From NCBI RefSeq assembly GCF_008831305.1, contig NZ_ML708613.1, forward strand, positions 124,001 to 188,000: a DNA stretch of 64,000 bases, in the 5' to 3' direction. Source of the DNA: Kocuria coralli. Lineage in GTDB: Bacteria > Actinomycetota > Actinomycetes > Actinomycetales > Micrococcaceae. Of this stretch, positions 1 to 10,181 are shown piece by piece. Numbering within the stretch: the first letter of the stretch is position 1; every line of letters starts with the position of its first letter. A program made the translations under genes and the position numbers. Under the pieces are notes generated by a model that was given only the letters and a program-made list of their open reading frames with translations, was not told the DNA's origin and ran no database searches.

Positions 1-86
1 CCGAGCAGATCTACATCCGCGGCCGGCGGGAGGGTATGGGCCGGCGCGACGACTCCAGCGTGTACGACATCTTGCGATCGCGCTAG
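1..86 (+). CDS. C-terminal end of an unidentified protein (partial)
   Basis: An open frame enters the window and closes at TAG 84-86, leaving only the last 27 residues. They are rich in arginine, glycine and aspartate and end in the residues YDILRSR. A strong hairpin follows 33 bases later, which supports a real gene end. There is too little sequence to name a family. Confidence 0.5.
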   Translation, partial: EQIYIRGRREGMGRRDDSSVYDILRSR

Positions 87-119
87 GCGACCGCCGCAAG
101 ACCGTCGCGATGGTTGCCG

Positions 120-165
120 CCGTCCGCCCGTTTCCGCGGGGATCTCCGCGGAAACGGGCGGACGG
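120..165 (+). terminator. Perfect 20-bp hairpin, probable terminator
   Basis: Arms 120-139 and 146-165 are exact reverse complements around a 6-base loop. There is no T-run, as is usual for actinobacterial terminators. It lies just after the partial gene that ends at 86 and before the next promoter. Confidence 0.7.
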
Positions 166-261
166 CCCCGCAACAGGCGAGGTGGGGTCGCTCTCAATCC
201 ACCCCGCGGGCGGGAGGGGCACCGCTACGCTGTGGGGAACCCATCTGAAAGGACCCTTGCC

Positions 262-1200
262 TTGTCTCACCCTGCCCCCGCCCTCTCCGCCGAAAAAGGC
301 GGGCTCGCCTCAACGCGCCGCACCAGTGTTCCCGGCAACCTGGTCCGCGGCGCCATGATCGGCACGGTCGAGACCGTTCCCGGTGTCAGCGGTGGCACGG
401 TGGCGCTCGTGGTCGGGATCTACGACGACCTGATCGGTTCCGCCAGCGAGGTCATCTCGGCCTTCCGTGCGCTGTTGCTGGGCCCGGACCGCAGCGCCGA
501 GTTCAAGGCGCACATGGGTAATGTCGCCTGGCGCGTGGTGATCCCCGTGGTCATCGGCATGGTGGCCGCGCTGCTGCTGATCGCCGGGCCCATGGAGCAT
601 TTGGTGGCCACCTATCCGGAGCTGATGCGGGCGATCTTCTTCGGCATGGTCGTGGGCTCGGTATGGGTGCCGTTCTCCCTGGCGGGCAAGGGATGGAACT
701 GGGCCGACGTCCTGCTGGGCATCGGCGCGGCACTGGTCGCCTTCTTCCTGGTCTCCATGCCCACCACCACCCTGGAACCGCAGCCGTGGATCATCATCCT
801 GTCCGCCGCCGTGGCGGTATCCGCACTGTTGCTGCCGGGTCTCTCCGGCTCCTTCATCCTGCTGACCATCGGCATCTACCAGCCCACGCTGCGCGCCGTC
901 GACAACCTGGACTTCGGTTACCTCGGCCTGTTCCTGCTGGGCGCTGTCCTGGGGATGATCGTGATCGTCAAGGCGCTGCAGAAGCTGCTGGAACACCACC
1001 ATCGCGGCACCATGATCGCTCTGGCCGGCCTGATGATCGGCGCCCTCCGCTCGCTGTGGCCCTGGCAGGACGACGACCGCAATCTGCACGCGCCCGGGGA
1101 CGACTGGGGCATCCTGCTCATGGCAGGCCTGGCCGGCCTGATCGGCGTGGTGATCCTGCTGGTGGTGGACAACCGCATCGCCGCCCGGAACGGTCAGTAG
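262..1200 (+). CDS. popT: DUF368 polyprenyl-phosphate translocase (PopT-like)
   Basis: This is a 312-residue polytopic membrane protein of the DUF368 family. Members have been shown to return undecaprenyl phosphate across the cytoplasmic membrane for cell-wall recycling. The family signature is visible near the N-terminus (GTVETVPGVSGGTVALVVGI), with a second related repeat around residue 190 (LLPGLSGSFILLTIGIY); the two PG(V/L)SG repeats are typical of its inverted-repeat fold. I chose TTG 262 because AAAGGA (248-253) sits 8 bases before it; an in-frame GTG at 232 has no ribosome site. A TACGCT box at 226-231 is a plausible -10. The gene is single and convergent with an acyltransferase. The family call is strong; the lipid specificity is inferred from characterised homologues. 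Confidence 0.88.
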   Translation: MSHPAPALSAEKGGLASTRRTSVPGNLVRGAMIGTVETVPGVSGGTVALVVGIYDDLIGSASEVISAFRALLLGPDRSAEFKAHMGNVAWRVVIPVVIGMVAALLLIAGPMEHLVATYPELMRAIFFGMVVGSVWVPFSLAGKGWNWADVLLGIGAALVAFFLVSMPTTTLEPQPWIIILSAAVAVSALLLPGLSGSFILLTIGIYQPTLRAVDNLDFGYLGLFLLGAVLGMIVIVKALQKLLEHHHRGTMIALAGLMIGALRSLWPWQDDDRNLHAPGDDWGILLMAGLAGLIGVVILLVVDNRIAARNGQ

Positions 1201-1211
1201 CCAGCCGGCGC

Positions 1212-1263
1212 ACGACGACGGCCCGGTGCTCCTGCGTAAAGCAGGGCACCGGGCCGTCGTCGT
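1212..1263. terminator. Bidirectional hairpin between convergent genes
   Basis: Arms 1212-1229 and 1246-1263 pair over 18 bp, and an inner CCTGC/GCAGG pair extends the stem. It separates the convergent popT and acyltransferase genes, so it can end transcription from both sides. Confidence 0.75.
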
Positions 1264-1303
1264 CAGAAGGGGCGCTGACCGGCGTCCCGGGCGACCTGAT
1301 GGA

Positions 1304-2302
1304 TCAGGCGGTCGTGCGGGCCTTCGGCTTGGGCCAGGGGGCCTTGAACAGCCAGGAGAACGGTGCTCCGCGCTGGAAGAGCCGGGCCAGGACCCAGGAG
1401 CCCAGGAAGGCCATGGTGCAGCCGGCGATGTAGTGGATCCAGAAATTCTCCACGCCCGCCATGACCAGGATGCGGCGCGTGACCAGCATGATCGGGATGT
1501 GCGCCACGTACCAGACCAGCGAGGTCCGGCCGATGAAGCGTATCCACCCCGTCCGGGCGTCGGGGATGGCCCTCACCAGGGTGATCGCCGCGATGATCCC
1601 CGCGATGGCGAAGGGGACGATCTCCACGCGGTACTCGATGCGTGCCGGGTAGGTGAGCGAGAAGTAGGCCCCGAACGCGGCCAGCACCGCCGCGATGATG
1701 GCGGGCGTGGGACGCAGCAGGCGATTGACCAGATCCCAGTGCCGGGAGGCCAGCTGGCCCAGGAAGAACCACCCTGCGAAATAGAGGAGCTGGCCCAGCA
1801 GGGATGCCGCGTAGGGCTCGAACCACGAGCCGATCCAGGCCGCGAGCACCGGCACCCACGCAGGCAGGAACTTGATGAACGGCGCGATGGCGAAGTAGAT
1901 CATCAGGAAGAAGATGAACCACAAGTAGGACGTGGAGACCCAGGCCATGGGCTCCAGATATTGCTCGCCGCCGTTGCTGACGCCCAGGAAGATCGCCGCC
2001 CAGATGACATACGGCCACAGCAGGTTCTGCATCTTCCCGAGCGTGTACTGGCCCAGGTTCTTCTTGAGCGCCCGGTCCAGCAGCAGCCCGGAGAGCAGCA
2101 TCAGCGCCGGCATGCGGAACGGCACCAGAACGTCCTGCAGGGCCTGGAACCAGATCGTCGGGAAGATCTGGTATTCGATCAGCGTGGTGGAGCCGTGTCG
2201 CAGGATCACCAGCACGATCGCCAGGCCGCGCATGGTGTCCATCCAGGTGAAACGCTGGGTGGTCGGCATCGGGGTGACGGCAGTGTTTTGGGGGGCGGGC
2301 AT
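1304..2302 (-). CDS. Acyltransferase family 3 integral membrane protein
   Basis: This 332-residue protein has about ten hydrophobic segments. It carries the acyltransferase-3 RX10H motif in its first transmembrane segment (MRGLAIVLVILRHG), where the arginine and histidine are the conserved catalytic or acyl-donor residues. Family members transfer acetyl or other short acyl groups from the cytoplasm to extracytoplasmic glycans, lipids or antibiotics. There is no SGNH domain, so a partner or direct transfer would be needed. It is a single gene with nothing in the neighbourhood that reveals the acceptor. Family confidence is high; the substrate is unknown. Confidence 0.82.
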   Translation of the reverse strand: MPAPQNTAVTPMPTTQRFTWMDTMRGLAIVLVILRHGSTTLIEYQIFPTIWFQALQDVLVPFRMPALMLLSGLLLDRALKKNLGQYTLGKMQNLLWPYVIWAAIFLGVSNGGEQYLEPMAWVSTSYLWFIFFLMIYFAIAPFIKFLPAWVPVLAAWIGSWFEPYAASLLGQLLYFAGWFFLGQLASRHWDLVNRLLRPTPAIIAAVLAAFGAYFSLTYPARIEYRVEIVPFAIAGIIAAITLVRAIPDARTGWIRFIGRTSLVWYVAHIPIMLVTRRILVMAGVENFWIHYIAGCTMAFLGSWVLARLFQRGAPFSWLFKAPWPKPKARTTA

Positions 2303-2513
2303 AGGACTCCATGATCCGGGCAGAGCTGAGCGCTAGGTCGCATGCCTTGGCTCCAGTGGTCAACATGGGTCAGCTTGCCCCCATAACTGCAAGTTGCGCA
2401 AATGCTTGAGAGATGCATCACCTTTCGTTCGCCCCTGTCAGGAGCCCGGCCGTCCCCTCTGGAAGGAGGTCATGACGGGGCACGGGGATGACGGACACGG
2501 GCATAGTGGTGGC

Positions 2514-3149
2514 ATGTCCCACCACGAACGCGTCCGTGCGGTCTACGACGACGCCGCCCCCGCCTACGACGCCCTTCTTCCCGACCTCCGGGTGGAGCAG
2601 CCCGTCGACCGGGCCATGATCGGCGCCTTCTGCGACGAGGTCCTGGCCACCTCCGATCACCGGGTCCTCGATGCGGGGTGCGGCAACGGCCGCATGATCC
2701 AGGAGCTGCGCAGCCGCGGGGTCTCGCCCCAGGGGGTGGACCTGTCGTCGGGGATGATCGGCCAAGCACGACGACGGGAGCCGGAGATCGATTTCCGGGT
2801 CGCCGATCTGCGTCATCTCCCCTACGCGGACGCGAGCTTCGGCGGTGTGATCGCCTGGTACTCCCTGATCCACTACGACTACCCGGAACTCGCGGAGGCG
2901 CTGACAGAGCTCGCCCGGGTGACGGCGCCTGGCGGCATCCTGCTCACGGGGTTCCAGTCGGGCGCCGGGGCTCGCGAGATCGTCAACGCGTACGGGACCA
3001 GCGGCACGATGACCGCCTGGCTCCACCCGCCTCAGGAACTCGGCTCCATCGCGGAGCGATCGGGGTGGACGACGACGGCGACCACCCTCCGGGCCCCCGT
3101 CATGGAGCCCTACGGCCAGGGGTTCGTGCTGGCCCGCCGGGCGGGCTGA
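2514..3149 (+). CDS. Class I SAM-dependent methyltransferase
   Basis: This is a 211-residue class I methyltransferase. Motif I is VLDAGCGNGRM (SAM-binding glycine loop), followed by GVDLSSGMI at the acidic loop and the post-motif ALTELARVTAPGGILLTG. The start ATG 2514 lies 6 bases after a CATAGT box (2502-2507), which suggests a leaderless transcript. An upstream in-frame ATG (2472) sits only 2 bases after an AAGGAGG sequence, too close for normal initiation, although that sequence is striking. The acceptor substrate cannot be read from sequence or context. Confidence 0.8.
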   Translation: MSHHERVRAVYDDAAPAYDALLPDLRVEQPVDRAMIGAFCDEVLATSDHRVLDAGCGNGRMIQELRSRGVSPQGVDLSSGMIGQARRREPEIDFRVADLRHLPYADASFGGVIAWYSLIHYDYPELAEALTELARVTAPGGILLTGFQSGAGAREIVNAYGTSGTMTAWLHPPQELGSIAERSGWTTTATTLRAPVMEPYGQGFVLARRAG

Positions 3150-3238
3150 CTCGTTCGTCACATCGCGGAATAGCATCCGGCGGCAGCGCGCTACCGATGG
3201 GCGGAAGGACCTGGTCCGCAACTGCCTGGAGGTATACC

Positions 3239-4336
3239 GTGCCGAATCTGTTCGATCCCCTGAACGCCGGCGAACTGCGTCTGCGCAACCGCGTGGTCAT
3301 GGCGCCGCTGACACGCTCCCGCGCCGGTGAGGACGGCGTGCCCACGGATCTTCACGTGGAGTACTACACCCAGCGTGCGAGTGCGGGCCTGATGATCACC
3401 GAGGGCGCGTTCCCGGCCTTCACCAACCGGGCGTTCCTGGGACAGCCGGGAATCACGAACGACGAGCAGCAGGCCGCGTGGGCCCGTGTGGCCGATTCCG
3501 TCCATGACCAGGGCGGGCTCCTCGTCATGCAGATCATGCACGCCGGTCACGTGACCCATCCGGGACTGACCCGGGGAGCCCAGCCGGAGGCCCCCGGAGC
3601 CACCGCTACGGACAAGGCATACCTCCGGACCTACGACGGCAAGCAGGCAACGGTCCCTGCCCGCCCGCTGACCGCCGAGGACCTGGTGCGGGTCAAGGGC
3701 GAGTTCGTCTCCGCCGCCCGCCGGGCCGTGGACGCGGGGATGGACGGCGTCGAACTGCACAGCGCCAACGGCTATCTCCTGCACGAGTTCCTGAGCCCCG
3801 GCACGAACCGGCGAGACGACGACTACGGCGGATCCCCGCAGGCCAGGGCGAAGTTCGTCGTCGAGGTGATCCGGGCGGTGGCCGAGGAGATCGGCGCCGG
3901 GCGCACCGCCGTGCGCATCTCCCCGGAGCACAACATCCAGGGAGTGCCGGAGGTGGACCACGGTGACGTCACCGCCACCTACGACGCCCTGATCGACGGC
4001 GTCAACGACCTGGGGCTGGCTTACCTGTCGGTGCTGCATGCCGCCGTCGACGGCGACCTCGTGACTCACCTGCGGCATCGCTTCAACGGCGCGTTCCTGC
4101 TCAACAGCGGGTTCGGGGCGAACACGGCTCTCGAGGAAGCGGAGCACATCGTCGACGAGGGGGTGGCAGACGCCGTCGTCGTGGGGCGCCCCATCATCGC
4201 CAACCCCGACCTGGTGATCCGGTGGCGCGACGGCCTGCCGGAGAACACCCCGGACCCGGCCACCTTCTACACGCCGGGTCCCGAGGGGTACATCGACTAC
4301 CCCTTCGCGTCCGTGGCACAGCCGGCCCGAGCCTGA
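3239..4336 (+). CDS. Old yellow enzyme family ene-reductase (NemA-like)
   Basis: This 365-residue FMN-dependent TIM barrel is of the old yellow enzyme class, which reduces activated alkenes, nitro compounds and nitrate esters with NADPH. Visible signatures are the N-terminal LRLRNRVVMAPLTRSR, the substrate-binding HSANGYLLHEFLSP (His and Asn contact the carbonyl) and the FMN-phosphate region ending VVVGRPIIANPD. The length is typical of NemA and 12-oxophytodienoate reductase-like enzymes. GTG 3239 was chosen because GGAGG (3228-3232) is 6 bases upstream. The physiological substrate is unknown; detoxification is the usual role. Confidence 0.88.
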   Translation: MPNLFDPLNAGELRLRNRVVMAPLTRSRAGEDGVPTDLHVEYYTQRASAGLMITEGAFPAFTNRAFLGQPGITNDEQQAAWARVADSVHDQGGLLVMQIMHAGHVTHPGLTRGAQPEAPGATATDKAYLRTYDGKQATVPARPLTAEDLVRVKGEFVSAARRAVDAGMDGVELHSANGYLLHEFLSPGTNRRDDDYGGSPQARAKFVVEVIRAVAEEIGAGRTAVRISPEHNIQGVPEVDHGDVTATYDALIDGVNDLGLAYLSVLHAAVDGDLVTHLRHRFNGAFLLNSGFGANTALEEAEHIVDEGVADAVVVGRPIIANPDLVIRWRDGLPENTPDPATFYTPGPEGYIDYPFASVAQPARA

Positions 4337-4403
4337 GGGGCGCTGGAGCTTCCGCTGAGGGGTGTCCTGGCAGGGCATCCCTCGAGATGCCGACTGACCG
4401 TAG

Positions 4404-5450
<1,047 letters not shown>

Positions 5451-5541
5451 CCCCTAGCGAGCCCCCTTACATTCCCCGCACGGCATATACACGCAGACAC
5501 ACCACACCGCAAAGACATCAAGAGACATCAGGAGCAGCGAT

Positions 5542-6105
5542 ATGGAGACGGACCAGTTCATCGCGCAGATGGACGCAGGCCGGCCGGCGCTTCCCGGCAC
5601 CGATCTGGCGCAGACGATGGACGCCCTCGCGAACGAGGCCATCCGGCTGTGCATGGAGCTGAACACCCGGTACACCACCCCGGAGGAACGGGTCGAGATC
5701 ATGTCGCGGATCACCGGTCGCGAGGTGCCGGCCTCGTTCCGCATCTTCCCGCCGTTCACGGCCGACTGCGGGAAGAACATCCGCCTGGGCGAGCGGGTCT
5801 TCATCAACAGCGGCTGCCGGTTCCAGGATCAGGGCGGCATCACGATCGGCGACGACGCCCTCGTCGGCCATAACGTCGTGATCGCGACCCTCAACCACGA
5901 TCTCGACCCCGAGCTGCGAGCCAGCACCGTCCCGGCGCCGGTCGTGATCGGTCACAGCGTGTGGATCGGCGCGAACGCGACCGTTCTTCCCGGCGTCACG
6001 ATCGGCGACGGCGCCGTGGTCGCGGCCGGGGCGGTCGTGACCAAGGACGTGCCCGCCCGGACGGTCGTGGGCGGGGTGCCCGCCCGCGTCATCAAGAACC
6101 TCTAG
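5542..6105 (+). CDS. Hexapeptide-repeat sugar O-acetyltransferase (Maa/LacA-like)
   Basis: This 187-residue left-handed beta-helix acetyltransferase is of the maltose/galactoside family and uses acetyl-CoA. The N-terminal helical region is followed by hexapeptide repeats from about residue 70 to the end, and the catalytic histidine lies in ATLNHDLDP. The start is supported by AGGAG upstream of 5542. Its stop overlaps the stop of the convergent penicillin-binding protein gene by four bases. These enzymes often act as general thiogalactoside or maltose acetylases; the true substrate is not known. Confidence 0.87.
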   Translation: METDQFIAQMDAGRPALPGTDLAQTMDALANEAIRLCMELNTRYTTPEERVEIMSRITGREVPASFRIFPPFTADCGKNIRLGERVFINSGCRFQDQGGITIGDDALVGHNVVIATLNHDLDPELRASTVPAPVVIGHSVWIGANATVLPGVTIGDGAVVAAGAVVTKDVPARTVVGGVPARVIKNL

Positions 6106-8075
6106 CGCGCCCCGGCATCCTGGGCCGCCTGCAGGAACTCCAGGGCCAGCGGCCCTCCGGTGACCGCTCCGCCCTCGCCGTCCTCGACGAAGACCGAGAT
6201 CGCCAGGTCCTCGTGGGCGGCGATGATCCAGGCGTGCGTCTTGGGCGGGTCGTCATTGCCGAACTCCGCGGTGCCGGTCTTGCCGATCGCGGTGTCCGGG
6301 TTCAGCGCCTGCAGGGTCTCCAGATATCCGGTGGCCACCACCTCGCGCATGCCCGTCCGCAGCTGCTCCGCCTCCTCCTCGGTCAGCGGGGTGGAGGCGG
6401 TCGCGGTCGAGGAGGGGGCGTCGTCGGTCACCAGGACGGGCGCCACGGTGTGACCGGCCACGACGGAGGCCGTGATGGCCGCCATCGCCAGCGGCGAGAC
6501 CAGCGTCCGGCCCTGGCCGAACAGCGCCGCGGCGTGCGCAGCCCCCGTCTCCTCATCGGGCATGGAGCCGCTGAAGGCGTCGATGCCCAGGTCGTATTCC
6601 TGGCCGAGGCCCAGCGAATGCGCGGCGGTGGAGAGCGCGGTCTGGTCGACACGGTCGTACTGGGAGATGAAAGCCGTGTTGCACGAATGCGCCAGGGCGT
6701 CCTTGATCGGGATCTCCCCGATGAAGTCCGGCGAGTACCCGGGAGCGTTGCCGAACTGGGCGCCTCCGGCGGTGATCGTGGGGGTGCAGCTCACGGTGGA
6801 GTCCATGGTGTCCCCCAGCCGCACCATGGCGAGCGAGGTCACGACCTTGAACGTGGACCCCGGCGGGTACTGCCCCTGCGCGGCCGTGGGGTAGCTCTGG
6901 GACCCCGCGCCGTCGGCCAGTGCCAGGATGTGCCCGTCGGACGGGCGGATCGCCACGATGGCGGAGGGGGACTCCACGTCGGCCAGGGTCGACTCGGCGG
7001 CCTCCTGCAGCGCCTGATCCAGGGAGATGTGCAGATCCTCGCCGCTCACCGGGTCCGTCTCGAAGACCGTGCGCGCAGTCGAGGACTGCGGTGTGCCGTC
7101 CTCGGCCAGCTGCGCGATGGACACGGCCACGCCGTGGCGCCCCGAGAGCCTCTCGTTGAACGCCGCCTGCAGTCCCCCGCGCCCGATCGTGTCCCCGGCG
7201 ACCAGCTGGCCATCGGAAGCCTCGATGTCCTCGGCGGTCACATCGCTCACGCGCCCCAGGGTGCTCGCCGCGAAGGTGCTGGTGGGGGCCAGGGCCATGG
7301 TGGTCTGCGACGCCGTGTACCCGGGGATGGCCTCCGCCGCCGCCGAGTCCAGCTCGCGATAGGCGTCCGCGCGCAGCGAGATCGCGGGCACGAAGGCATC
7401 GGCGGAGGACTGGGCGACCGTGGCGGCATACGTGTCGGCGTCCACGTCGACGACGGCGGCCAGCTGACGCGCCGCGGAGTCCTGCTGGGCCGCATCGACA
7501 CCACTGAGGTCCAGGCCCACCTGATAGACGGGCCGCTGGGAGACGATGACCTGGTCGCCGGCGCCGACGATGCTGCCGCGTTCCGCCGGGTTGCTGGCCA
7601 GGCGGAAGCCCTCGCCCTCCGCCATCGAGGGCTCGAAGATCGTGGGGGACCACACCGGCTGCCAGGCCTCGTCCCCGTCGGGGCTGATGGTCACGGTGGT
7701 GTCGTAGCTCCACTGCTCCTCGACGTCCGGGACATCCCAGGTCCAGGTGAAGGTGGCGTCGCGGGACCCGGCGTCGTCGATATCGCCCAGGGACGCGACC
7801 TCGACGGTCCACTCGGCGCCGGGCACGTTGGCGACGATGCGGTCGAACTGCTCCTGGGCCTCGGCACCGCTGATGCCCTCGAAGGCGATCCCGGAGATGT
7901 CGTGGTCGCTGAGGGCCTGAGCCAGGGCGGTGGCCTCGTCGCTGCCGCGGCCTCCGTTGATCAGGCCGCAGCCGGTGGCCAGCAGCATGAACGCACCGGC
8001 ACCCGCGCCGCCCAGCAGCGTGCGACGGCTGAGGATCCCGTACGTGACGGGTGGCTGAGGTCGTTCTGATGTCAT
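6102..8075 (-). CDS. Class B penicillin-binding protein, Tat-type lipoprotein with MecA_N domain
   Basis: This is a 657-residue D,D-transpeptidase that cross-links peptidoglycan outside the membrane. The N-terminus has a twin-arginine stretch (SRRTLL) followed by a lipobox ending LLATGC, so export by Tat and lipid anchoring are likely; most class B enzymes use an uncleaved anchor instead. An NTF2-like MecA_N domain spans about residues 40-160, a dimerisation region follows, and the transpeptidase domain starts near 350. Active-site motifs are STFK (Ser near 406), SCN (near 465) and KTG (near 597), all intact. Start ATG 8075 has GGAAGG upstream. MecA_N domains occur in beta-lactam-tolerant PBPs, but resistance cannot be inferred from this alone. 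Confidence 0.9.
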   Translation of the reverse strand: MTSERPQPPVTYGILSRRTLLGGAGAGAFMLLATGCGLINGGRGSDEATALAQALSDHDISGIAFEGISGAEAQEQFDRIVANVPGAEWTVEVASLGDIDDAGSRDATFTWTWDVPDVEEQWSYDTTVTISPDGDEAWQPVWSPTIFEPSMAEGEGFRLASNPAERGSIVGAGDQVIVSQRPVYQVGLDLSGVDAAQQDSAARQLAAVVDVDADTYAATVAQSSADAFVPAISLRADAYRELDSAAAEAIPGYTASQTTMALAPTSTFAASTLGRVSDVTAEDIEASDGQLVAGDTIGRGGLQAAFNERLSGRHGVAVSIAQLAEDGTPQSSTARTVFETDPVSGEDLHISLDQALQEAAESTLADVESPSAIVAIRPSDGHILALADGAGSQSYPTAAQGQYPPGSTFKVVTSLAMVRLGDTMDSTVSCTPTITAGGAQFGNAPGYSPDFIGEIPIKDALAHSCNTAFISQYDRVDQTALSTAAHSLGLGQEYDLGIDAFSGSMPDEETGAAHAAALFGQGRTLVSPLAMAAITASVVAGHTVAPVLVTDDAPSSTATASTPLTEEEAEQLRTGMREVVATGYLETLQALNPDTAIGKTGTAEFGNDDPPKTHAWIIAAHEDLAISVFVEDGEGGAVTGGPLALEFLQAAQDAGAR

Positions 8076-8165
8076 GGCTGCCTTCCGATCTGACGGCCGG
8101 GACAGGGGGGTCCGGCCGATCTGAGTCGATGCTAAGGCAAGGACCCGGGTGCGAGGACGCAGCCG

Positions 8166-10136
8166 CTACGGGCGTGACGAAAGGTACTCGCCCAGGACCG
8201 CCGACCCCAGGTCCTCCGGCTCCGGGGCGACCACTCGTCCGTCGACCCGGCGGGCCATCGCACCCAGGAACCGTTCGAGCCCTGGGTCGTCGCCCAGCCT
8301 GAAGAACGTGCTCTGGGCGCCGAGCCGGGAGACCTTGTCCAGCTCCGCGACGGTCAGCTCCAGCGTGGGCTGGGAGGTGGGCCAGTCGAAGTAGGCGTCG
8401 CCGTCGGGCATCAGGTGGGCGGTGGGCTCGCCGTCGGTGACCACCAGGAGCACGGGCTGCATGGCCGGGTGCTTCCGGAAGAACCTGCCGGCCAGGAGCA
8501 GGCCGTGATGCAGGTTGGTGCCCTGCTCGTGGACCGGCGGCAGGGCCGTCAGCTCCTCGGCGGCCATGCTGTGCGCCCAGCGCCCGAAGGAGATCAGCTC
8601 GAGGGCGTCGCCGCGGAATCGGGTGGAGACCAGATGATGCAGCGCCAGCGCGGTGCGTTTCATGGGCAGCCACCGCCCCTGGGCGGCCATCGAGAACGAG
8701 GTGTCCACCAGCAGCGCCACGGCCGCCTGGGTGCGTGCCTCGGTCTCCTGGACCTCGACGTCGCTCACCTGCAGCCGGACACCGCGGGCGGGTGAGCCCC
8801 CTTCGGCGACGGTTCGCTGCACCGCGTTGGTGATGGTGCGCGTGACGTCCCAGGGCTCGACGTCGCCGAACTCCCACTCCCGCGTGGCCCCCGTGGGCTC
8901 TCCGGCGGCACCGGCCAGGCGGGTGTCGCGGGCGCCGGCGCGGCCGCTGAGCTGGCGCGCCGTGTCCTGCAGGAGGGACTTCCCCAGCCGGCGGATGGCC
9001 TTGGGGGAGAGCTTGAGAGAGCCGTCCGAGGCGCGTTGCAGCAGCCCGGAATCGCGCAGTGCCTTCTCCAGCTCGGAAAGGGTCCGGGCGTCGACGGCGG
9101 CCTCGTCGCCCAGTTGTCGGGCGAGGGCCTCGACGTCGATGTCGTCCAGGCCGGCGCCCTGATGATTCTGGGCGAGCTGATCGGAGAGCGCGTCCAGGTC
9201 GGCGATGTCCTGCAGCAGTCCCGTCCCGTCCCCCAGGCCCATGCCCTCCTGTCCGTCGAACCGTTCCGAGCCGGTCCAGTCCTCCCCGGGACGCAGCGCC
9301 TGCAGGTTGGCGTCCAGCTGACCCAGCTGGGCCATCAGCTCCGGGGAGCCGAATGCCTGGGCCGAGAGCTGCATGAGCTCCTGCCGCTGCTCGGGGGTCA
9401 TCGAGTTCATCATCCGCTGGGCGGCGGCCGACCGCTGGGCCATGGCGTCGATCAGCTCGTCCACGGACTGCGGGTCCTCGGGGAAGAACTCCCCGTGCTC
9501 GTCCATGAACTCCTGGAAGTCGGCCTCCGTGTCCTCGCCGCGGGCGTGCTTGGCCAGCAGGTCGTTGAGGTCGCGGAGCATCTCGCCGACGCGCTCGCGG
9601 TCCTCGTCGGTGGCGTTCTCCAGGGCCTGCTTCATGCCCGCGAAGCGCTGGTCCAGGACCTCCCGGCCCAGGAGATCCTTGATCCGGTCGTAGGTCTCCC
9701 TGGCGTTCTGCGAAGCCCAGTCGTAGTCGGCCAGTTCGCTCACGGCCGCCGCGGTCGATTTCGGCAGATCGTCCAGCCGCATCTCCCGGAACTGACGGTC
9801 CATGGGATCCATGCGGGCATCGCGCAGGAACTGCTCGCGTTCCAGGCGCAGCGCTTTGTCCAGGAGGTCCTTGACCTCGTCCAGCGTCCCGCCGAGCTTA
9901 TGGCGTTTCAGCAGGTCACGGCGCCGTTGGTTGACGCGGCGGGAGAGGTCGTCCAGGCCCCGCTGGTTCCGGCCCCCGCGACGCAGGAACTCCCGCAGCG
10001 CCTCCCGGGGGGAGTAGCCCTCCATGACGTCGCGGCCCACGGCGTCCAGCGCCTCGGTCAGATCGACCGGGGGCGCAAGGGGGTCCGGGCCGCCGGTGTA
10101 GCGGCCGTATCGGCTGTAGTGACGATGAGCGGCCAT
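8166..10136 (-). CDS. VWA-domain protein, partner of the adjacent AAA ATPase
   Basis: This 656-residue protein has a long charged, helical N-terminal region (about residues 1-430, rich in Leu/Arg/Glu/Asp) and a C-terminal von Willebrand A domain. The MIDAS metal site DTSFSM lies near residue 475, with the later threonine and aspartate in VVTDGEPT. It is the chelatase-subunit-D-like half of a MoxR/chelatase-type pair with the ATPase gene 45 bases upstream on the same strand. Such pairs remodel or insert metal into target proteins; the client here is unknown. Start ATG 10136 has AAGAAGGG upstream. Confidence 0.82.
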   Translation of the reverse strand: MAAHRHYSRYGRYTGGPDPLAPPVDLTEALDAVGRDVMEGYSPREALREFLRRGGRNQRGLDDLSRRVNQRRRDLLKRHKLGGTLDEVKDLLDKALRLEREQFLRDARMDPMDRQFREMRLDDLPKSTAAAVSELADYDWASQNARETYDRIKDLLGREVLDQRFAGMKQALENATDEDRERVGEMLRDLNDLLAKHARGEDTEADFQEFMDEHGEFFPEDPQSVDELIDAMAQRSAAAQRMMNSMTPEQRQELMQLSAQAFGSPELMAQLGQLDANLQALRPGEDWTGSERFDGQEGMGLGDGTGLLQDIADLDALSDQLAQNHQGAGLDDIDVEALARQLGDEAAVDARTLSELEKALRDSGLLQRASDGSLKLSPKAIRRLGKSLLQDTARQLSGRAGARDTRLAGAAGEPTGATREWEFGDVEPWDVTRTITNAVQRTVAEGGSPARGVRLQVSDVEVQETEARTQAAVALLVDTSFSMAAQGRWLPMKRTALALHHLVSTRFRGDALELISFGRWAHSMAAEELTALPPVHEQGTNLHHGLLLAGRFFRKHPAMQPVLLVVTDGEPTAHLMPDGDAYFDWPTSQPTLELTVAELDKVSRLGAQSTFFRLGDDPGLERFLGAMARRVDGRVVAPEPEDLGSAVLGEYLSSRP

Positions 10137-10181
10137 CTCCGGCCCTTCTTCCTGCTCGGTCCTGCGGCTCGGCCTTCCTGC

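Noticed and set aside
5961-8069. Plus-strand 700-codon open frame
   Set aside because: It is antisense to the penicillin-binding protein, whose STFK, SCN and KTG motifs are intact. The shadow has Arg/Gly/His-rich sequence and no motif.
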